A DNA stretch of 36,713 bases from an uncultured Ruminococcus sp. (GTDB taxonomy: Bacteria > Bacillota > Clostridia > Oscillospirales > Acutalibacteraceae), in assembly GCA_904393835.1 (NCBI GenBank), contig CAJFNC010000018.1, forward strand, positions 1-36,713. The letters run 5' to 3'. The notes below the pieces were generated by a model, which was given only the letters and a program-made list of their open reading frames with translations, was not told the origin of the DNA and made no database searches. A program made the position numbers and the translations under genes. Shown here one piece after another: positions 26,257 through 35,094 of this stretch (position 1 is its first letter; each line of letters starts with the position of its first letter).

Positions 26257-26278
26257 GGCTCAGGATTTATCCTGAGCC
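26257..26278. terminator. Bidirectional terminator between the kinase-like gene and rex
   Basis: GGCTCAGG (26257-26264), 6-base loop, CCTGAGCC (26271-26278), with T-rich tails on each strand (TTTAATTTTTT on minus; TTGTTTTT a few bases on at plus). The last codons and the stop of rex lie inside the hairpin. Confidence 0.8.
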
Positions 26279-26922
26279 CTAGTTGTTTTTGTGTTGTTGT
26301 TCATTCTGTAACACAGCGTCATAAGATTATCGCTTAAATGCACGTTTTCAACAACAGTATCGCTGTACCGATCATTGATATCGTAATGACTGAAATTCCA
26401 GTAATTCTTAATACCAAGTGCGTACAGTTTATCAAGAACGTTTTCTACACACACCCTCGGGATGCACAAAAAGGCCGTGTCAACGTGATTTTTTCTGCAA
26501 AAATCTTCAAGTTCCGTTTCGGGCTGTACGGTAATATCCGCAAGCTTTTCACCGGTTTTCTTTTCGCTGTTATCAAAGCAGGCGATAAGCTCAAAGCCGA
26601 GCTTGTTAAAATTCATATGCATTGCGACAGCTCTGCCCAGATTTCCTGCGCCGATTAAAATAGCCTTGTAGTGGTTGTTTAATCCGAGAATATTTTTGAT
26701 TTCTTCCTTGAGCTGACTCACGCTGTAACCGTAGCCCTGCTGACCGAAACCGCCGAAGCAGTTGAGATCCTGTCTCACCTGTGAAGCAGTCACGTTCATA
26801 ATCTGAGCCAGCTTTGTTGATGAAATTCTGTCAACGTTCTCTTCGTTTAATTCGGACAAAAAGCGGTAATATCTTGGCAAACGCCTGATAACCGACATTG
26901 AAATACTGTCATTCTTAGACAT
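26260..26922 (-). CDS. rex: Redox-sensing transcriptional repressor Rex
   Basis: Rex senses the NADH/NAD+ ratio and represses genes of anaerobic and central metabolism when NADH is low. The 220 residues have the N-terminal winged helix (IRRLPRYYRFLSEL, then SSTKLAQIMNVTASQVRQDL with FGGFGQQGYGY) and the NAD-binding Rossmann domain (AILIGAGNLGRAVAMH, then ACFDNSEKKTG). Family length and motifs are complete. AAAGGAGC precedes the ATG. It follows icd by 38 bases without a terminator, so it is most likely the third gene of acn-icd-rex. A Rex operator at the operon promoter suggests self-regulation. Confidence 0.96.
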   Translation of the reverse strand: MSKNDSISMSVIRRLPRYYRFLSELNEENVDRISSTKLAQIMNVTASQVRQDLNCFGGFGQQGYGYSVSQLKEEIKNILGLNNHYKAILIGAGNLGRAVAMHMNFNKLGFELIACFDNSEKKTGEKLADITVQPETELEDFCRKNHVDTAFLCIPRVCVENVLDKLYALGIKNYWNFSHYDINDRYSDTVVENVHLSDNLMTLCYRMNNNTKTTRAQDKS

Positions 26923-26960
26923 TACACACTATGCTCCTTTTATAAAATGGTTAAATACAA

Positions 26961-28169
26961 TTAAAGTGACTTTGCGAGACGCTCATTAATTGCGTTGAGA
27001 AACTCAACGGTGTTTACCTTTGTTTTGTTTTCAAGAGTAGAAATAGCGTAAAGATCGCCCGTCATAATGCCGTCCTCAATAGTCTGAATTGTAGCTTGTT
27101 CAAGCTTGTCGGCAAAGTTCATAAGCTCCGGCAGCTTGTCAAATTCACCGCGTTTTCTCAGTGCGCCTGACCAAGCAAAAAGTGTAGCGACAGAGTTTGT
27201 TGAAGTCTCTTCGCCCTTTAAGTATTTGTAGTAGTGGCGCTGAACAGTACCGTGAGCAGCCTCGTACTCATAAATGCCGTCGGGTGAAACGAGTACGCTT
27301 GTCATCATTGCAAGCGAGCCGAAAGCCGTTGCAATCATATCGCTCATTACATCGCCGTCGTAGTTTTTGCATGCCCACATATAGCCGCCTTCGCTTCTGA
27401 TTACACGGGCAACAGCGTCGTCAATAAGTGTGTAGAAATACTCAATTCCTGCTTCTTCAAACTTGTCTTTGTACTCGTTTTCGTAAATTTCAGCAAAAAT
27501 ATCTTTGAACCTATGGTCATAAATTTTGCTTATAGTATCCTTTGTGGCAAACCAAACGTCAATTTTCTGGTCAAGCGCATAGTTAAAGCATGAACGTGCA
27601 AATGAAGAGATACTTTTGTCAATGTTGTGCATACCCTGGATAATACCGTCTGACTTAAAGTCAAAAATAAGGCTTCTTTCCTCGGTTCCGTCGGGTTTTG
27701 TAACGCAAAGCTCAGCCTTGCTGCCGCCTTTAACTTTCATTTCCGTGTTCTTGTAAACGTCGCCGTAAGCGTGACGGGCAATGCAGATAGGCTTTTTCCA
27801 TGTGGGAATGTAGGGAACAATGCCCTTAACAAGAATCGGGCTTCTGAAAACAGTACCGTCAAGAATAGCACGGATTGTGCCGTTGGGAGACTTCCACATC
27901 TGCTTGAGGTTGTACTCATCCATTCTCGCAGCGTTGGGAGTAATTGTAGCACACTTAACGGCAACGCCGTATTTTTTTGTAGCGTTTGCGCTGTCAACAG
28001 TTACCTGATCGTCTGTCTTGTTTCTGTTTTCAAGTCCGAGGTCATAATATTCGCTCTTGAGGTCAACATAGGGAAGAATGAGAATGTCTTTAATCTGCTG
28101 CCAGATTACTCTTGTCATTTCGTCGCCGTCCATCTCAACGAGCGGGGTAGTCATTTTAATTTTATCCAT
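26961..28169 (-). CDS. icd: Isocitrate dehydrogenase (NADP-dependent, eukaryotic-like subfamily)
   Basis: Oxidative decarboxylation of isocitrate to 2-oxoglutarate, supplying glutamate synthesis. It has 402 residues with motifs [32 protein letters not shown], the [13 protein letters not shown] cofactor/substrate region, [20 protein letters not shown] with catalytic aspartates, and [14 protein letters not shown]. This matches the dimeric subfamily shared with eukaryotes rather than E. coli Icd. Cofactor NADP is by family and not proven here. The start is ATG 28169 ([10 protein letters not shown]) with AAGGAG ten bases before it, one base after the acn stop; a longer in-frame form to 28196 overlaps acn. 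Confidence 0.95.
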   Translation of the reverse strand: MDKIKMTTPLVEMDGDEMTRVIWQQIKDILILPYVDLKSEYYDLGLENRNKTDDQVTVDSANATKKYGVAVKCATITPNAARMDEYNLKQMWKSPNGTIRAILDGTVFRSPILVKGIVPYIPTWKKPICIARHAYGDVYKNTEMKVKGGSKAELCVTKPDGTEERSLIFDFKSDGIIQGMHNIDKSISSFARSCFNYALDQKIDVWFATKDTISKIYDHRFKDIFAEIYENEYKDKFEEAGIEYFYTLIDDAVARVIRSEGGYMWACKNYDGDVMSDMIATAFGSLAMMTSVLVSPDGIYEYEAAHGTVQRHYYKYLKGEETSTNSVATLFAWSGALRKRGEFDKLPELMNFADKLEQATIQTIEDGIMTGDLYAISTLENKTKVNTVEFLNAINERLAKSL

Positions 28170-28170
28170 A

Positions 28171-30102
28171 TCAGCTGTTCTCCTTTGTATAGTCAAGCAA
28201 ACCGCCTGCGATAATAATATCTCTTGTTCTGTCAGAAAGCTCGCAGTCAGCCATAATTGTGTCGCCTGTTGTCTTGTTTACAACAGTTACGTCGCTGCCG
28301 GTTTCAATTTCTTTCTTAACATTGGGAAGCTCAAGCATATCGCCGAGTTTAATCTTGTCGTAATCAGCGGCGTTCTTGAAAGTAAGGGGAAGAATACCTG
28401 CATTGATTAGGTTGCTCTTGTGAATACGTGCAAAGCTCTTAACCAAAACAGCCTTTACGCCGAGGAAGAGGGGAGCAAGAGCAGCGTGCTCACGTGAAGA
28501 ACCCTGACCGTAGTTTTCGCCGCCAACGATAATACTCTTGCCGAGGGTCTTGGCTCTTTCGGGGAAGTCCTTATTGCAAACAGTGAAGCAGTATTCTGAA
28601 ATTTTCGGAATATTTGAACGAAGAGGAAGAATCTTTGCGCCGGCGGGCATAATGTGGTCGGTTGTAATGTTATCGCCGACCTTGAGTGAGCAGGAAGCCT
28701 CAATTGAATCGGTAAGAGGAGAGGTTTTGGGATATGATTTGATGTTCGGACCTCTGAGAATTTCAACGCTGTCCATTTCCTCAACGCTTGCGGGTGCAAT
28801 AACCATATTGTCGTTTATAAGGAATGTTTCGGGCATCTTGATGTCAGCGGCAGGACCCATACATCTGGGGTCGGTAAATACACCGTTGAGCGCTGATACT
28901 GCGGCTGTTTCGGGGGAAACAAGGTAAATCTGACCGTCGGCTGTGCCGCTTCTGCCTTCAAAATTACGGTTGAAAGTTCTAAGAGAAATACCCTTGCTGT
29001 TGGGGGATTGACCCATACCGATACAGGGTCCGCAGGCGCTTTCCAAAATTCTTGCGCCTGCCGCAATTAAATCGCCCAAAGCGCCGTTAAGTGCGAGCAT
29101 ATTAAATACCTGCTTGCTGCCGGGAGCAATAGAAAGAGAAACATTGTCTGCTACCGTTTTGCCTTTAAGAATATGAGCAACTCTCATAAGGTCGAGGTAA
29201 CTTGAGTTTGTGCAGGAACCTATGCAAACCTGGTCAATCTTCTGACCCTCAAGCTCCTTAATGGGTTTAACGTTATCGGGGGAATGGGGGCAGGCAGCCA
29301 AAGGCTCAAGCTCGGAAAGGTTAATTTCAATAACCTCATCGTAAACAGCGTCGTCATCTGCTTTAAGCTCAACGTAATCTTCCTCACGTCCCTGAGCTTT
29401 TAGAAAAGCTCTTGTTGTTTCGTCAGAGGGGAATACTGAAGTTGTAGCGCCGAGCTCAGCGCCCATATTGGTAATTGTAGCTCTTTCGGGAACTGTAAGA
29501 GTCTTAACGCCCTCGCCGCCGTATTCAACAATCTTGCCTACGCCGCCTTTAACGCTCATAACTCTTAAAACAGCAAGAATAATATCCTTTGCGGAAACCC
29601 AGGGATTTAATTTGCCCGTAAGGTTAACTCTGACCATCTTCGGCATGGTGATGTAGTAAGCGCCGCCGCCCATGGCAACGGCAACGTCAAGACCGCCTGC
29701 TCCGATTGCGAGCATACCTATACCGCCGCCTGTCGGAGTGTGGCTGTCAGAGCCGATAAGGGTTTTACCGGGCTTGCCGAAACGCTCAAGGTGAACCTGA
29801 TGGCAAATACCGTTGCCGGGTCTTGAGAAATATATACCGTGCTTTTTGCAGACAGACTGAATAAATCTGTGGTCATCAGCATTTTCAAAACCTGTCTGAA
29901 GTGTGTTATGATCAATGTAAGCAACGCTCTTCTCTGTTTTTACTCTGGGAATACCCATAGCCTCAAATTCTATGTATGCCATAGTACCTGTTGCGTCTTG
30001 TGTTAAGGTTTGGTCAATTTTAAGACCGATGTCGCTGCCGACTGTCATTTCACCCGATAAAAGGTGAGATTTAATAATTTTTTGAGCAATCGTGTAGCCC
30101 AT
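28171..30102 (-). CDS. acn: Aconitate hydratase
   Basis: Isomerises citrate to isocitrate using a [4Fe-4S] cluster. The 643-residue form belongs to the shorter aconitase group rather than the 890-residue AcnA type. The substrate and cluster motifs are visible: [33 protein letters not shown] with the first cluster cysteine, [16 protein letters not shown] with the other two, [20 protein letters not shown], and [20 protein letters not shown] in the swivel domain. A strong AAGGAGGT precedes the ATG. It forms the head of acn-icd-rex. No citrate synthase is next to it in the window. Confidence 0.96.
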   Translation of the reverse strand: MGYTIAQKIIKSHLLSGEMTVGSDIGLKIDQTLTQDATGTMAYIEFEAMGIPRVKTEKSVAYIDHNTLQTGFENADDHRFIQSVCKKHGIYFSRPGNGICHQVHLERFGKPGKTLIGSDSHTPTGGGIGMLAIGAGGLDVAVAMGGGAYYITMPKMVRVNLTGKLNPWVSAKDIILAVLRVMSVKGGVGKIVEYGGEGVKTLTVPERATITNMGAELGATTSVFPSDETTRAFLKAQGREEDYVELKADDDAVYDEVIEINLSELEPLAACPHSPDNVKPIKELEGQKIDQVCIGSCTNSSYLDLMRVAHILKGKTVADNVSLSIAPGSKQVFNMLALNGALGDLIAAGARILESACGPCIGMGQSPNSKGISLRTFNRNFEGRSGTADGQIYLVSPETAAVSALNGVFTDPRCMGPAADIKMPETFLINDNMVIAPASVEEMDSVEILRGPNIKSYPKTSPLTDSIEASCSLKVGDNITTDHIMPAGAKILPLRSNIPKISEYCFTVCNKDFPERAKTLGKSIIVGGENYGQGSSREHAALAPLFLGVKAVLVKSFARIHKSNLINAGILPLTFKNAADYDKIKLGDMLELPNVKKEIETGSDVTVVNKTTGDTIMADCELSDRTRDIIIAGGLLDYTKENS

Positions 30103-30161
30103 AATTTTACCTCCTTAAGATGTTCAAGATTATTTTACAATATATTGCACGTAAAACAACT

Positions 30162-30179
30162 ATGTTAATTATATAACAA
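30162..30179. promoter_or_regulatory. Putative Rex operator
   Basis: ATGTTAATTATATAACAA matches the clostridial Rex consensus TTGTTAA-N4-TTAACAA at 12 of 14 defined positions. It covers the -10 box of the acn promoter, the classic position for repression, and the operon contains rex itself. Confidence 0.72.
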
Positions 30180-30196
30180 TCTTTGAATTATGTAAA
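30168..30196 (-). promoter_or_regulatory. Promoter of acn-icd-rex
   Basis: Minus-strand TTTACA (30196-30191), 17 bases, TATAAT (30173-30168). The remainder of the divergent gap 30103-30389 holds this, the Rex site and the typA promoter, with no gene. Confidence 0.8.
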
Positions 30197-30313
30197 GTAA
30201 AAAATCTTAATCAAAAAAGCAAATTTTGTTATTTTTGCCGCACGAGATACAATGTTGGGAAAAATGTTTTAAAATATGTGTGATTATGGTGAAAAAGGTA
30301 TGGAAAATATAAA

Positions 30314-30342
30314 TTGAATTTTTGAATACACAGTGTTATAAT
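30314..30342 (+). promoter_or_regulatory. Promoter of typA
   Basis: TTGAAT (30314-30319), 17 bases, TATAAT (30337-30342). The predicted start near 30349 makes an ATG at 30351 implausible as start codon and supports the one at 30390. Confidence 0.8.
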
Positions 30343-30389
30343 TATAAAATATGCGAAATAATCATCATATTCAGGAACAGAGGGATTTT

Positions 30390-32210
30390 ATGGACGTTAG
30401 AGAAGATTTGAGAAATATAGCGATTATTGCACACGTTGACCATGGCAAAACAACTCTGGTTGACCAGCTTTTAAAACAGAGCGGCGTTTTCAGAGCAAAT
30501 GAAAACGTGGAAGAAAGAGTAATGGATTCAAACGACCTTGAAAGAGAAAGAGGAATTACTATTCTTTCTAAACCAACTGCAGTAATGTACAACGGTATCA
30601 AGATTAATATAGTTGATACTCCGGGACATGCCGATTTCGGCGGCGAGGTTGAACGAATTTTGCAGATGGTTGACGGCGTAGTGCTCCTTGTTGACGCTTT
30701 TGAGGGTTGTATGCCTCAGACAAGATTTGTGCTCAAAAAAGCTCTCGGTTTAGGTAAGAAGCCGCTTGTTGTTCTCAATAAAATCGACCGTCCGGGCGCC
30801 CGACCAGAAGAGGTAGTAGATGAAGTGCTTGACCTCTTTATCGAACTCGGCGCAGACGAAGACCAGCTTGAATTTCCCGTAATATATGCGTCGGCGCGCG
30901 ATGGATATGCGAGCACCGACTATAAAACACCCGGCACGGATATGAAGCCCCTTTTTGACGCTATCATCAATGAGATTCCGGCGCCTCAGGGTGAGCTTGA
31001 CGGCGGACTTCAAATCCTCATTTCAAATATTGACTCCGATAAGTTTGTCGGCAGAATCGGCGTAGGTCGTGTAGAAAGAGGCAGAGTAAAGAACGGACAG
31101 ACTGCCGTGCTTTGCCATGCCGACGGCACAACGCAGAATGTAAAGGTTGCAAAGCTTTATCAGTTTGAGGGACTTAAAAGAGTTGAGTGCGAAGAGGCAA
31201 AGCTCGGCGACCTAATCTGCGTAAGCGGTATCCAGGACATCAACATTGGTGAAACAATCTGTTCAACCGACTGCGTTGAACCTTTGCCTTTTGTAAAGAT
31301 TGACGAGCCGACGGTTACGATGAATTTTATTGTTAACAATTCACCGTTTGCCGGTCAAGAGGGCAAATATGTAACCTCGCGCAATCTTAGAGACAGACTT
31401 TTCAAGGAAATTGAAACAAACGTTGCACTGCGTGTAGAGGAAACCGACAGTGCTGATACATTCAAGGTGTCGGGAAGAGGCGAACTTCACCTTTCAATTC
31501 TTATTGAAACAATGCGCCGTCAGAACTATGAATTTCAGGTATCCCGTCCGCAGGTTATCACAAAAACAATTGACGGAAAGCTCTACGAGCCTATTGAATT
31601 CCTTATAATTGAAGTGCCCGATAACTACGTTGGCGCCGTAATGGAAAAACTCGGCTCAAGAAAAGCCGAACTTGTAAATATGGGTACACGTGACGGAGGC
31701 GTTACGCACATTGAATTCAGAATACCCGCAAGAGGACTTATGGGTTACCGTCCCGAATTTCTCACAGACACAAACGGCAACGGCATAATGAACCACGTAT
31801 TTGACGGCTATGAGCCGTACAAGGGTGAAATCGTTACACGTCACCAGGGCTCGCTTATCGCTTTTGAAACAGGCGAAACTGTAACATACGGATTATATGC
31901 CGCTCAGGAAAGAGGTCGTCTGTTTATAGGACCCGGTGTTCCCGTTTATGAGGGTATGATTGTCGGCGCAAGTCCCAAGGCTGAGGATATTACGGTTAAC
32001 GTCTGCAAAAAGAAGCATATTACAAACACACGTGCCTCGGGTTCAGACGATGCACTCAAGCTTACTCCGCCCACACAAATGTCACTTGAACAGTGTCTTG
32101 AATTTATAGCCGATGATGAGCTCGTTGAGGTAACTCCTAAGAGTATCCGAATGAGAAAGCGTATTCTCTCAAAAGAGCAGCGTATGAAACAGGCTTTCCG
32201 TAAAAAATAA
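30390..32210 (+). CDS. typA: Translational GTPase TypA/BipA
   Basis: Ribosome-associated GTPase of the EF-G-like group with a role in ribosome assembly and stress adaptation. The 606 residues start MDVREDLRNIAIIAHVDHGKTT with the P-loop AHVDHGKT. G2 ERERGITI, G3 DTPGHADF, G4 NKIDRP and G5 SARDG are all present. The C-terminal region has the TypA-specific ARGLMGYRPEFLTDTNG and LTPPTQMSLEQCLEFIADDE. The ATG at 30390 with AGAGGG five to six bases upstream is chosen; the ATG at 30351 has no ribosome site. The stop overlaps the next start (TAATG). Confidence 0.96.
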   Translation: MDVREDLRNIAIIAHVDHGKTTLVDQLLKQSGVFRANENVEERVMDSNDLERERGITILSKPTAVMYNGIKINIVDTPGHADFGGEVERILQMVDGVVLLVDAFEGCMPQTRFVLKKALGLGKKPLVVLNKIDRPGARPEEVVDEVLDLFIELGADEDQLEFPVIYASARDGYASTDYKTPGTDMKPLFDAIINEIPAPQGELDGGLQILISNIDSDKFVGRIGVGRVERGRVKNGQTAVLCHADGTTQNVKVAKLYQFEGLKRVECEEAKLGDLICVSGIQDINIGETICSTDCVEPLPFVKIDEPTVTMNFIVNNSPFAGQEGKYVTSRNLRDRLFKEIETNVALRVEETDSADTFKVSGRGELHLSILIETMRRQNYEFQVSRPQVITKTIDGKLYEPIEFLIIEVPDNYVGAVMEKLGSRKAELVNMGTRDGGVTHIEFRIPARGLMGYRPEFLTDTNGNGIMNHVFDGYEPYKGEIVTRHQGSLIAFETGETVTYGLYAAQERGRLFIGPGVPVYEGMIVGASPKAEDITVNVCKKKHITNTRASGSDDALKLTPPTQMSLEQCLEFIADDELVEVTPKSIRMRKRILSKEQRMKQAFRKK

Positions 32211-33130
32211 TGAATTATGTAATTTTAGATTTGGAGTGGAACGCTTCATACAGTTCACAACTTCAAAAATATGTAAATGAAATAATTGAATTCGGCGCTG
32301 TCAAAGTTGACGAAAAATTTAATATAACCGATAAGTTTTCCCGCTTGATTTTACCGCAGATAGGCAAAAGGCTCAGCGGCAGAGTCAAAAAGCTGACAAA
32401 AATCACAAACGAAGAACTCAGGCAAAACGGCGTGCCGTTTATGGATGTTGCCGAGGATTTTGCGAGATTTTCCGAAGATTGCGTCTTGATAACATGGGGA
32501 ACTACGGATATTCACGCCCTCATCGAAAATTATCAGTATTATACAGACGATTGCCATATGCCGTTTTTTAATTTATACTGTGATGCTCAGCACTACTGCG
32601 AAAAATGTCTCAAAAAAAACATCAACTTATCAAATCAGCTCGGATTGGGAGCGTGCGCCGAGTTGCTGGGTGTAAACTATGAAAAAGACGAACAGCACCG
32701 CGCCTTCGCCGATGCTGAGCTTACGCTCGAATGTATTAAAAAACTGATCGGAAAATTCAGTATATCCGATTACATAATCGAGGTTGACGTAAAATTCTAT
32801 GACAGAATTATTTTTAAAAACCACTTCATAACCGATTTAAGTAACAGCGAAGTTGACAAAAAGCAATTGAAATTCATATGTGAAAAATGCGGAAAGAAGC
32901 TTTCACCAAAGAAAAAGTGGAAATTAAAAAACAACAGCTTTGTCAATGAATTTATATGCCCGAACTGCGGTTATGAATTTATAGCGAGAGTGTCGTTCAA
33001 GCAAAGATTTGACGGTGTTGTCGTAAAGCGAAAAACTGTGGATAAAAAAATTATCGAAGCTAAAAAAGCCGCGGCAAAGCTTGAAAAAGCCAAAAAAGAA
33101 GCTTTATCTGCGGCAGAAAATACAACGTAA
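32210..33130 (+). CDS. DEDDh 3'-5' exonuclease domain protein with C-terminal zinc ribbon
   Basis: 306 residues. The N-terminal half is an RNase T/DNA polymerase III epsilon-type exonuclease: ILDLEWN (Exo I, D and E near residues 7-9), TWGTTDIHAL (Exo II), and HRAFADAELT (Exo III, His and Asp). From about 225 a four-cysteine zinc ribbon follows (CEKCGKK ... CPNCGYE), then a Lys/Ala-rich tail likely to be helical (AKKAAAKLEKAKKEA). The substrate, RNA or DNA, cannot be told. Translation is coupled to typA by TAATG. The combination with a zinc ribbon suggests nucleic-acid binding. Confidence 0.85.
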   Translation: MNYVILDLEWNASYSSQLQKYVNEIIEFGAVKVDEKFNITDKFSRLILPQIGKRLSGRVKKLTKITNEELRQNGVPFMDVAEDFARFSEDCVLITWGTTDIHALIENYQYYTDDCHMPFFNLYCDAQHYCEKCLKKNINLSNQLGLGACAELLGVNYEKDEQHRAFADAELTLECIKKLIGKFSISDYIIEVDVKFYDRIIFKNHFITDLSNSEVDKKQLKFICEKCGKKLSPKKKWKLKNNSFVNEFICPNCGYEFIARVSFKQRFDGVVVKRKTVDKKIIEAKKAAAKLEKAKKEALSAAENTT

Positions 33131-33131
33131 T

Positions 33132-33171
33132 AAATGCACGGCAAAAAAAGTCGTGCATTTAAACGTTTAAA
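33132..33171 (+). terminator. Hairpin after the exonuclease gene
   Basis: AAATGCACG (33132-33140) with CGTGCATTT (33152-33160), followed by the palindrome TTTAAACGTTTAAA (33158-33171). There is no proper T run, so its strength as terminator is uncertain. Confidence 0.5.
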
Positions 33172-33185
33172 GTATGAAAAACCAC

Positions 33186-33214
33186 TTGACAATCGCAGGT
33201 AAAAACATTACAAT
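33186..33214 (+). promoter_or_regulatory. Promoter of the tRNA-Ser region
   Basis: TTGACA (33186-33191), 17 bases, TACAAT (33209-33214). The predicted start is about 15 bases before the first tRNA-like segment. No comparable promoter was found before the second segment or the intact tRNA. Confidence 0.75.
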
Positions 33215-33235
33215 AATAGTTGTCGTTAAATATAC

Positions 33236-33275
33236 GGAGATGTATCGAAGAGGCCATAACGAGAACGACTAGTAA
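33236..33275 (+). pseudogene. tRNA-Ser-like 5' half A
   Basis: GGAGATG-TA-TCGAAGAGGCCATAACGA resembles the acceptor 5' strand and D arm of tRNA-Ser. It continues to a CTAGTAA in the place of the anticodon loop, but the bases after this do not close the anticodon stem and no matching acceptor 3' strand follows. GGTTCGAAAA at 33338-33347 recalls a T loop without a stem. Confidence 0.55.
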
Positions 33276-33360
33276 TTTATTGGCTTAGTGTCAGTTTTGT
33301 CCACTAAAAATCCAGTAACCATGCGGGTTTTACCCGGTTCGAAAATTGAATAAGTTTGCT

Positions 33361-33382
33361 GTTCTTTCCGTCAGTTCTTTCC
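33361..33382 (+). repeat. 22-base repeat, copy 1
   Basis: Two GTTCTTTCC half-units 13 bases apart joined by GTCA. Related copies lie at 33563-33584 and 33781-33802, each downstream of a tRNA-Ser-like segment. Confidence 0.7.
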
Positions 33383-33436
33383 AAAGCCTCTTTTTCATCG
33401 GAAAAAGGCGGGGAAAAATGACGGCTGAGCATATAG

Positions 33437-33476
33437 GGAGCGGTATCGAAGTGGTCATAACGGGTCTGACTCGAAA
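33437..33476 (+). pseudogene. tRNA-Ser-like 5' half B
   Basis: GGAGCGG-TA-TCGAAGTGGTCATAACGG-G-TCTGA-CTCGAAA is a convincing 5' half of a tRNA-Ser with CGA in the anticodon loop. The following ACGAA cannot pair with TCTGA and no T arm or acceptor 3' strand follows. It is identical to segment A at 30 of 40 positions and has the same length. A terminator-like hairpin (GAAAAACC 33506-33513 with GGTTTTTC 33526-33533) follows. Confidence 0.65.
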
Positions 33477-33562
33477 ACGAATGCCCTTTTTGGAAGCTCG
33501 CCTCTGAAAAACCTTGATTTTACGGGGTTTTTCGGCTATCATTGAAAAGTAAATATCCCTTA

Positions 33563-33584
33563 GTTCTCTCCATCAGTTCTCTCC
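33563..33584 (+). repeat. 22-base repeat, copy 2
   Basis: Two GTTCTCTCC half-units joined by ATCA, 202 bases after copy 1. Confidence 0.7.
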
Positions 33585-33628
33585 TTTTTCCGAGGTGTTT
33601 TTGAGGGCTGATGTGAAGATAAATACAC

Positions 33629-33716
33629 GGAGAGATGTCCGAGTGGTCGAAGGTGCGACTCTCGAAAAGTCGTGTTCCTAACGGAACCGTGGGTTCGAAT
33701 CCCACTCTCTCCGCCA
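33629..33716 (+). tRNA. tRNA-Ser (anticodon CGA)
   Basis: Complete cloverleaf: acceptor GGAGAGA (33629-33635) with TCTCTCC (33706-33712), D arm, anticodon stem CGACT/AGTCG around CTCGAAA (anticodon CGA), long variable arm (GTGTTCCTAACGGAACC), T arm GTGGGTTCGAATCCCAC, discriminator G 33713 and encoded CCA to 33716. It is followed by a strong terminator. It is also the probable attachment target of the element to its right. Confidence 0.97.
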
Positions 33717-33727
33717 GAATGTTCAGT

Positions 33728-33764
33728 CTGCAAGCGGTTTTTACCGTTTGCAGGCTTTTTCTTT
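33728..33764 (+). terminator. Terminator of the tRNA-Ser transcript
   Basis: CTGCAAGCGGT (33728-33738), TTTT loop, ACCGTTTGCAG (33743-33753, one G-U), then GCTTTTTCTTTTT. Confidence 0.9.
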
Positions 33765-33780
33765 TTCTCCACTCTGGAAA

Positions 33781-33802
33781 GATTTTTCCGTAAGTTCTCT
33801 CC
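33781..33802 (+). repeat. 22-base repeat, copy 3 (diverged)
   Basis: Matches copy 1 at 18 of 22 positions, 218 bases after copy 2 and downstream of the intact tRNA. Confidence 0.55.
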
Positions 33803-33827
33803 GTGATTTGAACTTAGGATATGTAGT

Positions 33828-33856
33828 TGGCGTATCCTTATTGAAGCGATACGCCA
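33828..33856. repeat. Inverted repeat at the end of the integrase gene
   Basis: TGGCGTATC (33828-33836) and GATACGCCA (33848-33856) with an 11-base centre. It could terminate the integrase transcript (no T run) or be an arm-binding site. Confidence 0.5.
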
Positions 33857-33862
33857 CAGAAG

Positions 33863-35003
33863 CTATGAAATAGCCTCTAATGCACCACTCAGACCGTTTA
33901 CCATTGCATCAGCCGATGACAGCTTGGAATTGTAATCCAAATGGGCATATACATTTGCCGTAGTTGAAAAATCGCTGTGTCCGAGCCATTCCTGTATCTG
34001 CTTCATAAGCACAACTATGGCGCAAGTCGTGGAAACGAATGTGGCGCAAATTGTTTTTTTCAAGCAGCTTCGGAAATGATGATGTGAGATAGTGCGGAGA
34101 AATCAATGTCCCCATCTCATCTACGCAGATATACTCCAAATACTTTTTGTTGTAGCATCGTCCGCATACCCGCCTGTATTCTTCCTGCTGTTCCTTGAGC
34201 TTTAGCAGCTTCTCTTTGAACGCAGGAACAAGGGGCAGCGTTCTCATACTCGACTTGGTTTTGGTCGTATCCTGTGCTATCTGGATATGCTTGCCATCAA
34301 GATTGCAGGAAGTAACGGTGTGTCTAATGGTAATCGTATTGTTTTGAAAATCAATAGCGTCCCATTTTAAGCCGAGGGCTTCACTTCGCCTTAGTCCATA
34401 AAACGCACCGAGAAAAATCGGTATTTCAATCAGCGTTCCTTTGGCGGCTTCAAATAGTGCCTGTACTTCGTTGCTGTCATAGAAGCTGCCAATAAACTTA
34501 TCAGCTTTAGGGCGTTCCACTTTATCCGCAGGATTGACAGAAATAAGGTCAATCTTTACGGCATATTTCAAAGCCCTGTGAATAACAGCGTGATAGTGAA
34601 TAACCGAATTAGCTTTTACTCGTTTCAACTGCTTCATATAGAAAGCCTGAATGTCTGTTGCCTTCAGTTCGGAAAGTGTGATTTCTCTTTCCTTGAAATA
34701 CGGAATGATAACGCTCTTTGCCATACCTGAGTATGATGCGTATGTGGTAAGTGCGATAGTCGGCTTTGCGATTTCCAACCATTGAAGCAGAAAATCCGAA
34801 AACAGCATATCGTCCTTTATGGGTTTGCACTCAGGAACAAAGGTCTGCCTTGTTTCCATTAACATCTTTTCCGCTTTCTTTTTATTGCCCTTGACAGGCA
34901 ATCCTGTCGGAAACCATTTCGTTTTTCTTTTTCCCGCAGCATCGGGATAGCTCAAAACCATATAAAAATAGCCTTTTTTCTCTTGCAGATGTCCTGCTAC
35001 CAT
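33863..35003 (-). pseudogene. int: Tyrosine recombinase/integrase, frameshifted
   Basis: The N-terminal SAM-like/arm-binding region (HLQEKKGYFYMVLSYPD, WFPTGLPVKGNKKKAE) and core-binding domain (FSDFLLQWLEIAKPTIALTT) are intact. Catalytic parts seen are ALGLKW after GLRRSE (Arg) and HDLRHSCA (HxxR). Directly after this, at about 34007, the frame is lost: MKQIQEWLGHSDFSTTANVY, which holds the third-box His and the nucleophile Tyr, continues in another frame to a stop at 33863. Compared with the family pattern (HSCA then about nine residues then MKQIQEWLGHS) about 26 bases are missing. Start ATG 35003 has AAAGGAGG eight bases upstream. As it stands the gene should be inactive unless the product is rescued by frameshifting, and even then the linker is lost. 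Confidence 0.85.
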
Positions 35004-35094
35004 AAATATAACCTCCTTTGCGTAGCACCGACTTCTGCTGTTGACCATATACATTGTAGCAACTTAAGCCAAAGAAGTCGAATGTGCAAATTCT

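Noticed and set aside
33437..33628. Group I intron in a tRNA-Ser anticodon loop
   Set aside because: The 5' exon-like half B ends at the anticodon loop, but no 3' exon completing its acceptor or anticodon stem exists downstream and no intron core was seen.
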